Source: Rhodothermales bacterium (GTDB taxonomy: Bacteria; Bacteroidota; Rhodothermia; Rhodothermales; JAHQVL01). Taken from it: DNA of 64,000 bases. This document shows, piece after piece, positions 42,825 to 51,926 of this stretch. The position numbers were made by a program, and so were the translations under genes. Below the pieces are notes generated by a model. It saw only the letters and a list, made by a program, of their open reading frames with translations, had not been told where the DNA came from and did no database searches. Each line of letters opens with the position of its first letter. Position 1 is the first letter of the stretch. The stretch is from contig JAWKNW010000003.1 of NCBI GenBank assembly GCA_041391505.1, positions 186,001 to 250,000 on the forward strand, written 5' to 3'.

Positions 42825-43655
42825 TCAGGAAATACAGGCGGCGCGGGCCCGTTCGAGCGCTTCGGGCGAGGTGCCCAGGCGTCCGAGGCGGCGGTCGTCC
42901 GCCGGCTTGTGCCCGTGAAAATCGGAGCCGCCGGTCTCGACAAGGCCGAGCGTCCGCGCCAGCCGGCGGTAATACTCGATGAGGCTTGTATCGTGCGAAG
43001 GATGAATCGTTTCCACGCCGTCGAGCCCGTCGTTTTTGAGCGCGCGGATTTCGCGGTCCGACGTCCAGTGCCCGGGATGGGCCAGCACGCCGATGCCGCC
43101 GGCCCGATGCAGCGCCTCGAGGGCGTCGCGCGCCGGCGGGCAGGCGATCGGCACATAGGCCGGGCCGGCGTCGTGCAGGTAGCGGGAGAAGGCCTCTTCG
43201 GGGGAGCCGGCGAGGCGGTTGCGCACCATCGCGCGCGCGATGTGCGGGCGGCCGACGATGCCTTCGCCGGCGATCTCCACCACATCCTCCAGCGCGAGCT
43301 CCAGCCCGCGCTGCCGCAACCGATCCACGATGGCGGAGGCGCGATCCATCCGCAGCGTGGTGTATCCGCCCAGAAAATCGCGCAGGGCGGCGTCGTTCGG
43401 ATCGAAGAAGTACCCGAGCAGATGCACGACGCGCCGCTCGATCCGCACGCTGAGTTCGACCCCGGGAAACACCTCGATGCCGTGCTCCACGCCGGCGGCG
43501 CGGGCCGCCTCGTAACCCTGGACCGTGTCGTGATCCGTCAGCGCCAGGCCGGCGAGCCCCCGCTTCCGGGCGCGCTCCACCAGGTCGGCCGGCGCCAGCG
43601 CGCCATCCGAGCAGGTACTGTGCGTATGGAGGTCGACGAGCGGGCGAAGCGGCAT
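42825..43655 (-). CDS. PHP-domain phosphoesterase (nucleoside bisphosphate phosphatase/YciV-like)
   Basis: 276 residues from the ATG at 43655. The PHP metal motifs are DLHTHSTCSDGALAP, GLALTDHDTVQGY, GVELSV, GVLAHPGH and a final GSDFHG. The insertion EDVVEIAGEGIVGRPHIARAMV is typical of the TrpH/YciV/RnaAM group, which hydrolyse 3',5'-bisphosphates or trim RNA 5' ends. It is divergent from the HIT gene and 28 bp upstream of ribH. Confidence 0.88.
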   Translation of the reverse strand: MPLRPLVDLHTHSTCSDGALAPADLVERARKRGLAGLALTDHDTVQGYEAARAAGVEHGIEVFPGVELSVRIERRVVHLLGYFFDPNDAALRDFLGGYTTLRMDRASAIVDRLRQRGLELALEDVVEIAGEGIVGRPHIARAMVRNRLAGSPEEAFSRYLHDAGPAYVPIACPPARDALEALHRAGGIGVLAHPGHWTSDREIRALKNDGLDGVETIHPSHDTSLIEYYRRLARTLGLVETGGSDFHGHKPADDRRLGRLGTSPEALERARAACIS

Positions 43656-43820
43656 GGCATACAGGGCACGACGGTCAGGGCGTGGCGAGGGGGTAGAACC
43701 AACGTCCTCCCAATTGGTTTTGAAGGATGCGTGCGGCGCGACGTAACCGAACGACCCTCCGGTCCGTCTTGCACGCAGACGACCCGACCCGCTAACCCCA
43801 GATCCTCCCGGAAACCACCC

Positions 43821-44342
43821 ATGGAACGAATGTGGAGTCCCTGGCGCTCGGTCCATATCGAACGCGCCGACGACACGAATGGGACCGAAAAGGGATCCCT
43901 CTTCGCCCGGCTGGCGGGCGAGCAGAACGACGAAAAAAATTACATCGTGTGGCGGGGCGTCAATGTTTTCGTCATAATGAACCTCTATCCTTATAACAAC
44001 GGCCATTTGCTCATCGTCCCCTACCGCGCCGTGGACGCCTACGAAGAACTTTCGACGGACGAACAAATTGAAATGGCCGTTACGCTCGACAAATGCATCC
44101 GGTGGCTCCGTGCGGCGCTTTCCCCCGAGGGGTTCAACGTGGGCATGAACCTGGGCAAGGCGGCGGGAGCCGGCATTCCGGATCATTTACATATGCATGT
44201 GGTACCGCGCTGGCGAGGGGATACGAACTTCATGCCCACGATCGGTGAAGTCAAAGTGGTCCCGGAAGCGCTCGAAACCACATACCGCAAACTCGTGGCC
44301 GTCATTGAGGCCGGCGAGCCCAAACCACCTACGCCGCGATAA
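43821..44342 (+). CDS. HIT family hydrolase (Ap4A phosphorylase-like)
   Basis: 173 residues from the ATG at 43821 (MERMWSPWRSVHIE). The N-terminal MWSPWR motif and the length are typical of the bacterial HIT proteins near Ap4A/ADP phosphorylases. The histidine triad is DHLHMHVVPRW (H-x-H-x-H) with GFNVGMNLGKAAGAG before it. It also has VFVIMNLYPYNNGHLLIVPY. Such enzymes act on nucleotide phosphoanhydrides. The substrate is not determined. Confidence 0.9.
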   Translation: MERMWSPWRSVHIERADDTNGTEKGSLFARLAGEQNDEKNYIVWRGVNVFVIMNLYPYNNGHLLIVPYRAVDAYEELSTDEQIEMAVTLDKCIRWLRAALSPEGFNVGMNLGKAAGAGIPDHLHMHVVPRWRGDTNFMPTIGEVKVVPEALETTYRKLVAVIEAGEPKPPTPR

Positions 44343-44407
44343 TGCGCCGTTCCTGTTGTACATATCGGGTCGCAGCAGACTATTTCGATTGCCACGCAGA
44401 ATAGACC

Positions 44408-45580
44408 ATGTCTGAGACGAACATCGTTCCCCCCGATCACGACCCGGATGGCCCGGCACACGCCGAAGCGCACGTCCCTTCGTCTTCGAGGATTTCGCTG
44501 CGCAACGTACTCTGGCCGCTCCTGCTCAGTCTGGTGATGTTGCTGTTGATCGGCTATTTCACCTTCGACGCCGGCTCGTTCCGCGCCATGCTCTCCACGA
44601 TCAACCCGACCTTCCTGGTCGCCGCGATCGTCACCGTCGCGCTGCGCGTCCTGTTTGGCGCCCTCCGCTTCCAGCACGCCGCCCGGGGCGCGCTCAGCTT
44701 CATGCAGAGCCTGCGCGGGCAGCTTTCGTGGGATTTCTTCTCGAACGTGACCCCCGCGGCGCTGGGGGGCGGCCCTTTCGCCGCCGTCTACATGGCCCGC
44801 GACTCCCAGAACAAGGTGGGCGAAACCACGGCGCTCGTCCTCTACACCATGCTGCTGGATCAGCTCTGGTCCGCCATCCTGATCCCGATCATCCTGCTGT
44901 CGACCCTGTACGTGGTGGTCATCCCGCCGTCGGTCGGCTCGGTGGGGATGCTCGCGTTCATCGGCTATTTTATCGTGATGATGACCTGGGTGAGCCTCTT
45001 CGGCTACGCCACGCTCTTCCGGCCCGAGCTGATCCAGCGCCTGAGCGACCGGATTTTCCGGCTCAAGTTTCTCCGGCGGTTCAGGCCGCACGTGGCCCGG
45101 GAGATGAAGCAGATGGGGGAATGCGCCCGCATCATCCGCTCCCAGCCGCCGAGCTTCTTCGCCTACAGCTTCATGCTCACCGCCGGCACCTGGATCCCGC
45201 GCTACCTGCTCCCGGTGTGCATCGTGATGAGCGTCTTTCCGGACCTCGACAGCCTGCTTTTCCTGATCCGCGGCATCACCATGATGGTGAGCGCCATGAT
45301 CATCCCGACGCCGGGCGGAGCCGGCGGCATCGAGGGCCTCTATGCCCTCTTCATGGGCCCGCTGATGCCCAAGGCGCTCGTCGCGCCCACGCTGTTCATG
45401 TGGCGCTTCCTGGGCTACTACATCTTCCTGGGCCTCGGGGCCTTCCTCTTCAAGAAGAAACACGCGACGCCCCGTCCGCTCGATCCGCCGGCCGTGCCGG
45501 AGGGCCCCAGCCGGCGCACCGACCTGGCCACCCCGCTCTCGCATGAACCGGAGTTCGCCGACAGCCAGGAGCAATCCTGA
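44408..45580 (+). CDS. YbhN/LPG-synthase-type membrane protein (UPF0104)
   Basis: The 390-residue protein has a polar N-terminus, about eight membrane helices (VLWPLLLSLVMLLLIGYF, FLVAAIVTVALRVLFGAL, ...) and the family motifs FFSNVTPAALGGGPFAAVYM and MMVSAMIIPTPGGAGGIEGLY. This is the flippase half of lysylphosphatidylglycerol synthase (PF03706), here without the synthase domain. Stand-alone members are thought to flip or modify lipids. It is 20 bp before the DUF72 gene. Confidence 0.85.
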   Translation: MSETNIVPPDHDPDGPAHAEAHVPSSSRISLRNVLWPLLLSLVMLLLIGYFTFDAGSFRAMLSTINPTFLVAAIVTVALRVLFGALRFQHAARGALSFMQSLRGQLSWDFFSNVTPAALGGGPFAAVYMARDSQNKVGETTALVLYTMLLDQLWSAILIPIILLSTLYVVVIPPSVGSVGMLAFIGYFIVMMTWVSLFGYATLFRPELIQRLSDRIFRLKFLRRFRPHVAREMKQMGECARIIRSQPPSFFAYSFMLTAGTWIPRYLLPVCIVMSVFPDLDSLLFLIRGITMMVSAMIIPTPGGAGGIEGLYALFMGPLMPKALVAPTLFMWRFLGYYIFLGLGAFLFKKKHATPRPLDPPAVPEGPSRRTDLATPLSHEPEFADSQEQS

Positions 45581-45600
45581 CCGGCGCGCCGCTTCCCGCC

Positions 45601-46650
45601 ATGTCCCTCGCCTTCGCCCGCCAGCGCGAGCAGATCGACGCCTACGACTTCCGCGCGATCCACGACCATCTGCGTTTCGGCACCGCGTCCGACCGCTACG
45701 CCGGCTGGATCGGGCAGATCTACCCCGAGTCGTACGCCGGCCGGCTGAGTTCCAGGCCGCGCCAGCTGGATGGGCAGCGCTTCACCGAACGCACCCTGCC
45801 CGTCGAGTCCGTGGCCGACTATTTCCAGCATTTCGAGGTGCTCGAGCTGGATTTCACGTTTTACCGGCCCCTGCGCGACCCCGACGGCAGCCCCTCCAAC
45901 AACTACTTCGTGCTCCAGCAGTACGCCGAGCACGCCCCCGACAGCGCCGGCTTCTTCCTGAAGGCCCCGCAGCTCTACGCCGCGCGGACGATCCGCGGCC
46001 AACAGGGTGGGGCTGCGACGTACACAGCGAACGCGCATTTTCTGGACGCCGGCGATTTCCAGCGGCGCTTTCTGGAACCCGCCGTCGAGATCCTGGGTAA
46101 TCGGCTCCTCGGCATCCTGTTCGAACAAGAATACCAGCGGGTGTCTGAAAGCCCGTCTCCAGAAGAGAACATTGCAGATCTCGACGGATTCTTTTCGAAA
46201 CTGCCCTCCGATGTCCAGGTACACCTCGAATTGCGCTCCGCGCATCTCCTTTCGGAATCGTACTTTGCCTGGCTGGCGTCGCGGGGGTTGGGATTTGTCT
46301 TCAGTCACTGGACGTGGCTGCCCCCGATTCGCGAACAGTGGCGCCTGTGCGGCGGGCAGTTCACGGCCCGGGACGGGCAGATCGTCACGCGGTTGCTGAC
46401 GCCGCTCGGCATGCCGTACGCGAAGGCCTACGCGCAGGCGCACCCTTTCGACAAACCGCTTCCGACCATTACCGACAGCGAGGCCGGCAAGGCGATGGTG
46501 CTCGACGTCACCGCGCTCGCGTACCAGGCCTTCGGCTCCAATCGACTGCTGAACGTCATCGTCAACAACAGAGCCTGGGGCAACGCGCCGGCACTCGCCC
46601 AGGCCATTGCACATCGCGTGATCGACGAGGAAGCCCGACGATCCGGGTGA
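45601..46650 (+). CDS. DUF72 family protein
   Basis: The 349-residue protein has the DUF72 TIM-barrel elements: LRFGTASDRYAGWIGQIYPE, an early VADYFQHFEVLELDFTFYRP strand, FFLKAPQLYAART, GILFEQEYQRVSESPSPEEN, and VHLELRSAHLLSESYFAWL. Members are structurally close to endonuclease IV-like barrels but have no assigned activity. It is probably co-transcribed with the flanking genes. Confidence 0.82.
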   Translation: MSLAFARQREQIDAYDFRAIHDHLRFGTASDRYAGWIGQIYPESYAGRLSSRPRQLDGQRFTERTLPVESVADYFQHFEVLELDFTFYRPLRDPDGSPSNNYFVLQQYAEHAPDSAGFFLKAPQLYAARTIRGQQGGAATYTANAHFLDAGDFQRRFLEPAVEILGNRLLGILFEQEYQRVSESPSPEENIADLDGFFSKLPSDVQVHLELRSAHLLSESYFAWLASRGLGFVFSHWTWLPPIREQWRLCGGQFTARDGQIVTRLLTPLGMPYAKAYAQAHPFDKPLPTITDSEAGKAMVLDVTALAYQAFGSNRLLNVIVNNRAWGNAPALAQAIAHRVIDEEARRSG

Positions 46651-46685
46651 TTCGCCGCGCACATCAGACGCTTTTTTCACGCATC

Positions 46686-47642
46686 ATGCCCATCATTCGA
46701 ACCCTGAACCTGACACGCTACTTCGGCGAAAAAGCCGCGGTGCGCGATCTTTCGATCGAGATCCGGCGGGGGGAGATTTTCGGGCTGCTCGGGCACAACG
46801 GCGCCGGCAAGACGACCACCATCCGCCTGCTCACGGGGATTCTGCGGCCCAGCAGCGGCGAGGTGCAGGTGCTGGGCCTGACGCCCCCGGAGGATGGCCC
46901 GGCGATACGCCAGCGGACCGGCGTCCTCCCCGAATCGCACGCGCTGGACGAGCGCATGACGCCGTACGACACCCTGCGCCTCCACGGCCTGACCTTCGGC
47001 TGGAAATCGGCGCGCATCCCCGCGCGCATCGCGGAGGTGCTCGACGCCTTCGACCTCGTCCCGCAAACACACCAGCGCATCCGCCGGCTCAGCAAGGGCA
47101 TGAAACAGCGCCTCGCCCTGGCGCGCACGCTGTTTCATCATCCCGAACTCATCTTCCTGGACGAGCCGACGTCGGCGCTCGATCCGGTGGCGCGCATGGC
47201 CGTGCATACGTTCCTGAAGCGGATGGTCGAGTCCGAAGGCGCCACGGCTGTCGTCTGCACCCACAACCTGAACGAGGCGCAGACGCTGTGCGACCGGGTG
47301 GGCGTGCTGGAGAAGGGTCGCCTCATCGCCATCGGAAAGCCGGACGAGCTGATCGCCGGCCTCAACAGCCAGGCGACGCGCGCCGATCACCCCGTGCTCG
47401 TGGAAGTCGCCCCGGAAGACATGGACCGCGCCTGCCGCGCCCTCACGGAGACGAACGGGCTGCTGCATGTCGAAAAAAACAGCCACAGCCTCCGCGTCCA
47501 TGGCGTCGGACGCACCGCGGTGCCGGACGTCGTCGACTGCCTCGTCCAGCATCACATCCGCATCTTCGCCGTAAACGTCCCCCCGCTCACGCTGACAGAC
47601 GTCTACATGGCGCTGCACGCATCGGACAACGCATCTACCTGA
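46686..47642 (+). CDS. ABC transporter ATP-binding protein
   Basis: 318 residues from the ATG at 46686. Walker A is LLGHNGAGKTTTIR, the signature is RLSKGMKQRLALAR and Walker B is LIFLDEPTSALDP, followed by the H-loop VVCTHNLNE. The C-terminal extension of about 100 residues resembles regulatory tails of ABC-2 exporters. It sits directly before the permease gene (8 bp), and the two form one exporter. Confidence 0.93.
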   Translation: MPIIRTLNLTRYFGEKAAVRDLSIEIRRGEIFGLLGHNGAGKTTTIRLLTGILRPSSGEVQVLGLTPPEDGPAIRQRTGVLPESHALDERMTPYDTLRLHGLTFGWKSARIPARIAEVLDAFDLVPQTHQRIRRLSKGMKQRLALARTLFHHPELIFLDEPTSALDPVARMAVHTFLKRMVESEGATAVVCTHNLNEAQTLCDRVGVLEKGRLIAIGKPDELIAGLNSQATRADHPVLVEVAPEDMDRACRALTETNGLLHVEKNSHSLRVHGVGRTAVPDVVDCLVQHHIRIFAVNVPPLTLTDVYMALHASDNAST

Positions 47643-47650
47643 CACTGCCC

Positions 47651-48475
47651 ATGCATATCTCCGCCGTCGTCGCGCTCGTGCGCAGGGATTTGAAGATCGT
47701 GGGGCAGAGCCGGGGGGTTTTGCTCCCCATGCTCATCGTACCCATTTTGTCTCTTGTGTTATTGCCCGTCCTGGCCGTCGTCGCGCCGTCGCTCGGCGAA
47801 TCGGAGCAGGCGACGGTGCTGGCGTTATCCCGGATCGTGGACTGGATGTCCGCCGGCCTGCAGGATCAGCTCGCCGGCTACTCGGAGCTGCAGAAGTGGG
47901 TCGTCCTCGTGCTGGTCTATTTTCTCGCGCCGCTCTATCTGGTGGTGCCGCTCATGGTCGCCAGCGTCGTGGCGGCGGACAGCTTCGCGGGCGAGAAGGA
48001 GCGGAAGACGCTGGAGGCGCTGCTGTACACGCCGACGACCGACGCCGAGTTGTTCTTCGGCAAGCTGCTGGCCGCTTGGCTGCCGGCGATGGCCGTCTCG
48101 CTGGGCAGTTTCGTGCTCTACGCTACCATTTCCAACTGGGTGGCCTGGCCCATCCTCAACCGTCTGCTGTTTCCGAACGCGATCTGGATGATCCTGGTCT
48201 TCTGGGTGGCGCCGGCCGTGGCGGCGATGGGGCTAGGGGTGACCGTGCTGATCTCCAGCCGGGTGCAGAGCTTCCAGGAGGCGTTCCAGCTCGGCGGCTT
48301 CGTCGTGCTGCCGATCGTCGTATTGCTGGTCGGTCAGGTGTCGGGCGTGATGTACTTCAGCACCGGGATGGTCGCGCTGCTGGGGCTCGGCTTCTGGATC
48401 ATCGACGCCGTGCTGCTGGTGGTCGGGGCCCGGATCTTTCAGCGCGAGAACCTGCTCACGGGCGATCAGGACTGA
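47651..48475 (+). CDS. ABC-2 type transporter permease
   Basis: 274 residues from the ATG at 47651. Six membrane helices are visible, with a large periplasmic loop after the first (VDWMSAGLQDQLAGYSELQK), the conserved cytoplasmic motif DSFAGEKERKTLEALLYTP and a helix-rich C-terminus. It pairs with the preceding ATPase as an exporter of unknown substrate. The stop codon overlaps the convergent SGNH gene by 20 bp. Confidence 0.9.
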   Translation: MHISAVVALVRRDLKIVGQSRGVLLPMLIVPILSLVLLPVLAVVAPSLGESEQATVLALSRIVDWMSAGLQDQLAGYSELQKWVVLVLVYFLAPLYLVVPLMVASVVAADSFAGEKERKTLEALLYTPTTDAELFFGKLLAAWLPAMAVSLGSFVLYATISNWVAWPILNRLLFPNAIWMILVFWVAPAVAAMGLGVTVLISSRVQSFQEAFQLGGFVVLPIVVLLVGQVSGVMYFSTGMVALLGLGFWIIDAVLLVVGARIFQRENLLTGDQD

Positions 48476-49070
48476 CGGCGAGGGCCCGGAGCGCCGCCGG
48501 CCCGATGCGGTCTACCCACGCCGCATACATGGGCGATCCGGGATGGAGTCCGTCGCCGGCCATCCAGGCCGGCCGAGTCGCCCCGCGCCGGCTGATGTCG
48601 GTGATGTCGACCCACGGGATCCCGCCCTTCCGCGCCACGGTCGCCGCGATGCGGTTGAAGGCGTCGATCGAGGCGGCGATCGCGCGCCGGTCGCGTCCGT
48701 CGGCAAACGGCGTGGCGCCCCAGTCGGGGATGGAAATCATCACTACGCGGCGCGCGGCGCCGCCGGCCCATTCGACCGCCCGATCCAGCAGGCTGCACAG
48801 GTCCGCCGAAAACGACGAAATCGACTGGCCTCGATACTGGTTGTTGACCCCGACGAGCAGGGTGACCAGATCAAACGGTCCCTCCGGCGCGGCGTCATCC
48901 AGGGCGCTCAGTAACTCACCGGACGTCCAGCCCGTCCGCGCGATCACCTCGGTCTCGACCTCCGTCACCCCCTGGCCGGCCAGCCAGCGGGAAAGCAGCG
49001 CCGGCCAGGCTTCGTCGCGCCCCACGCCTTCGCCGCACGTATACGAATCGCCCAGGGCTAGCCATTTCAT
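48456..49070 (-). CDS. SGNH/GDSL hydrolase
   Basis: 204 residues from the ATG at 49070. The nucleophile Ser is in block I, WLALGDSYTCGEGV. The block III region is LVTLLVGVNNQYRG (G-x-N). The block V catalytic pair is GDGLHPGSPMYAAW (D-x-x-H). It is a lipase/esterase fold, probably cytoplasmic as no signal peptide is seen. The start overlaps the nhaC stop (ATGA), so translation is coupled. Confidence 0.9.
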   Translation of the reverse strand: MKWLALGDSYTCGEGVGRDEAWPALLSRWLAGQGVTEVETEVIARTGWTSGELLSALDDAAPEGPFDLVTLLVGVNNQYRGQSISSFSADLCSLLDRAVEWAGGAARRVVMISIPDWGATPFADGRDRRAIAASIDAFNRIAATVARKGGIPWVDITDISRRGATRPAWMAGDGLHPGSPMYAAWVDRIGPAALRALAVSPDRP

Positions 49071-50980
49071 GCCGCGCCGGCCCGGGTCTGGGGCGCATCC
49101 ACCTCCTTCCCCACATACCGCAAAATCAGGAAGAGGATGACGGCGCCTCCCAGCTGCGCCACCCACCAGGGCAGCCCGAACCCCGTGGGGATGGTTCCGA
49201 TCATGACCGCCACGAGACCGACCGTCAATGCATAGGGCAGCTGGGTCCGCACGTGTTCGATGTGATCGCAGCTCGACGCCATCGACGAGAGAATCGTCGT
49301 GTCCGAGATCGGCGAGCAGTGATCCCCCCAGACGGAGCCGGCGAGCACGCAGGCGACCGTGGAGTAGATGACGTAGAAATGCTGCGGGTCCGACATGCCG
49401 TTGACCTGGAGCACCGCCCAGGCGAGGGGAAGGACGAGCGGCATGAGGATCCCCATCGCGCCCCAGCTGGAGCCGGTCGCAAAACCGGTGGCGGCGGCCA
49501 GCAGGAAGACGAGGGCGGGGATGAAGCCCGGCGCGAGCGCGTCGCCGAGGATGGAGACCAGGAATTCGGCGGTATGCAGCACCTCGGTGACCGACGACAG
49601 CGCCCAGGCCATCAGCAGGATGATCATGGCGAACATCATCGATTTGAGGCCGGCGTACCAGGCCTCGATCGTCTGCTCGAGGGTGAGGATGCGCTGTACG
49701 ACGGAGAGGAGGATGGCCGCCAGCACGCCCGCGAGCGAGCCGCCCATCAGCGACTTGTAGGAATCCGCGCTGCCGATGATGTCGCGCAGGGTCTCGCCCT
49801 CCCCCGTCGTGTACAGCCCGACGAGGACGCCGAGGATGAGCACGGTCACCGGGATGATCGCATTAAACGCGCGCTGCGGCTTTCCGGGGATGGGCGCGAT
49901 CTCGCGCGTCTCGTCATCCTGCGCCGTGGCGCTCTCGGCGACCGGGGAGACCGCGCCCGTCGTGCGGGCCCGCCGCTCGGCCCGGTACATCGGCCCGAAA
50001 TCGCGCCGCAACAGGGCGACCATCAACACGAAGTAGATGGCGAGAATGGGGTAGAAACTGTAGCCGAGCGAGTTAAGGAAGATCGAGTAGGCCGACTCGC
50101 TGAATCCGTCGATCTGGCTCACCGAGTCGCCGATGAGGCCGACCTCGTAGCCGATCCAGGTGGTCGCCAGCGCGATGCTCGCCACCGGCGCCGCCGTCGA
50201 GTCGACGATGTAGGCGAGCTTTTCGCGCGAGATCTTGAGGCTGTCCGTTACCGGGCGCATCGTCTTGCCGACGACGAGCGTGTTCGCGTAGTCATCGAAA
50301 AAGATCACCATCCCGAGCACCCAGGTAGCGACCTGCCCGCGTTGCGCGGACTTCGCCCAGCTCACGATGCCGTTCACGATGCCCTGGGTCCCCCCGTTGC
50401 GGGAGATGATGCCCACCATCCCGCCGATCATCAGGGTGAAGATGATGATCGACGCGTGATCGGTATCGGCGAGGGCGTGGAGGACGTAGACCTGGACGGT
50501 GTCGAGCAGGCCGGTGAAGATGCCGGCGAACGACAGGCCGGCCGCCGCCCAGCTCCCCACCCAGATGCCGAGAAACAGCGCGGGGATCACCCGCTTGAAG
50601 ATCAGGGCGATCAGGATGGCCAGCAGCGGCGGGACGATGGCCAGCCACCCGGGGATGACGCGCTTCTCCATCGACTGGATTACGGCGCCGTCACGGACGA
50701 GCGCAATGGATACCATCCCTCCGGAGTCCAACGTGATGGGATCGCTGACGGCGGATGCCGCATCCGGGTCGAGCGTGAGCGCATATTCCCGGCCGGCCAC
50801 CCGCACCAGCGCGCCGTCGGCCACCTCGGCATCGACTTCGACGGTAAACGGGATGCCGGATAGCACGGCTTGCGGCGCCTGGAGGGCTGCCGCGTCCTGC
50901 GCCTGCGCCGGGGATACGGTAATCGCGAAAAAGAAAAAGCCGGCCAGCAGCCGGTAGAATACGAAGCTTGCCCGCTGCAT
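49067..50980 (-). CDS. nhaC: Na+/H+ antiporter, NhaC family, with an N-terminal signal peptide and extra domain
   Basis: 637 residues from the ATG at 50980. A cleavable signal peptide (RLLAGFFFFAITVSPAQA) and about 90 residues of periplasmic beta domain (VLSGIPFTVEVDAEVADGAL) precede the first antiporter helix (WLAIVPPLLAILIALIFKRV). NhaC motifs include FTLMIGGMVGIISRNGGTQG, IFFDDYANTLVVGKTMRPV, SSWGAMGILMPLVLPLAW and WGDHCSPISDTTILSSMAS. The transporter exchanges Na+ for H+. The extra leader domain is seen in some Bacteroidota NhaC proteins. Confidence 0.9.
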   Translation of the reverse strand: MQRASFVFYRLLAGFFFFAITVSPAQAQDAAALQAPQAVLSGIPFTVEVDAEVADGALVRVAGREYALTLDPDAASAVSDPITLDSGGMVSIALVRDGAVIQSMEKRVIPGWLAIVPPLLAILIALIFKRVIPALFLGIWVGSWAAAGLSFAGIFTGLLDTVQVYVLHALADTDHASIIIFTLMIGGMVGIISRNGGTQGIVNGIVSWAKSAQRGQVATWVLGMVIFFDDYANTLVVGKTMRPVTDSLKISREKLAYIVDSTAAPVASIALATTWIGYEVGLIGDSVSQIDGFSESAYSIFLNSLGYSFYPILAIYFVLMVALLRRDFGPMYRAERRARTTGAVSPVAESATAQDDETREIAPIPGKPQRAFNAIIPVTVLILGVLVGLYTTGEGETLRDIIGSADSYKSLMGGSLAGVLAAILLSVVQRILTLEQTIEAWYAGLKSMMFAMIILLMAWALSSVTEVLHTAEFLVSILGDALAPGFIPALVFLLAAATGFATGSSWGAMGILMPLVLPLAWAVLQVNGMSDPQHFYVIYSTVACVLAGSVWGDHCSPISDTTILSSMASSCDHIEHVRTQLPYALTVGLVAVMIGTIPTGFGLPWWVAQLGGAVILFLILRYVGKEVDAPQTRAGAA

Positions 50981-51926
50981 CACGTGATCGGACTGGTGGG
51001 TAAAAACAGCGAGGTAAGATAGGGAATTCGACCGCGATCTCCACAAGGCCGGCGGAGACGGGCAGGGCCGTCGCATTCTCTTCAAACGTGAGCATCTCCC
51101 GGCTTGGGGGCGTGGGAGTATGGCGGTGTGGGGGTGTGGGTGGTTTTGCGGTAAAAATGCCCCCATGCACCCATACGCTTCTCAGTGCCAGGGCGAGCAT
51201 GCGAAGGCCCTGTGGAGACGGGTCGAAGCGGTCCTCGCAAGAGGAAGATGGGATAACCTGTGACGCGCTGCCCGGGCCCGGGACGTTGCGTGCGTGGGTC
51301 CTCGTCAGGCTCGAGGACGGGGATCTACGGCGTGTGTGCAATCACCAGCCAGAGGTCCCGAAAAGCGTGCGATCCGTTCGAAAGGTACTGGGGTAGACGG
51401 ATCAGAGGGGCGATACGCGCGGCGTGTCCTAGCGGACGCTGCCGCGAAAGTGCGAGCTGAACGCCTGCATAACCGGCTGCGGCGTGGCGATCGTGTTGCC
51501 GGCGAGGACGAGCCGGGATGCGCGGAGGCAATCCTGGGTCTGCGCGAAGCCGTCTTTCATGCGCGTCTTGAAACGAAGCGAGAGCGGGGCGCGGTCCTGT
51601 ATGGGCTGAAAGGTCTGGTGCATGACTCAGAGCGTGGTTGTGTGGGTGATCTGTCATTCCCGATGACAAGTACTGTGCCCAATCGCCACAGCTCTGTGAC
51701 ATATTTTCGTCTGAACCCGCCCAAAAGCCCCGAATCGAATCAAAATAAGCATCTTCTATTTCGAGCCCTCCGTCGCATCCCCTCCCGCCGCAGAGATCAA
51801 ACCCGTCAGTGCAGCGCGATTCGACAGGCCACCGAACGGCCCAACGGAAGGATTTCGGCTGAGTCCCACTCTGATACGGCCGCGTATCGGCGCCTACCGG
51901 AGCGGCCCGGTCGCTGTTGACGTCGG
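50981..51926. other. 946-bp intergenic region between nhaC and upp with a G-rich repeat
   Basis: No supported gene. Near 51104-51175 are repeats of a GTGTGGG/GTATGGG type heptamer followed by the inverted CCCCCATGCACCCATACGC. A 64-codon minus-strand ORF (51429-51623) has natural-looking composition but no recognisable family. The promoter of nhaC must lie at the left end. Confidence 0.4.
51104..51175. repeat. G-rich heptamer repeat with inverted right arm
   Basis: GCGTGGGAGTATGGCGGTGT and following GTGTGGG units on the left, and ATGCACCCATACGC on the right, form an imperfect inverted array like the one at 32374-32460 but with different units. It may be an extragenic structured repeat. Confidence 0.6.

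Noticed and set aside
51325..51702. 125-codon minus-strand ORF in the nhaC-upp gap
   Set aside because: Composition switches to Arg/Ala/Pro-rich nonsense after about 45 codons and no family or ribosome site was seen.
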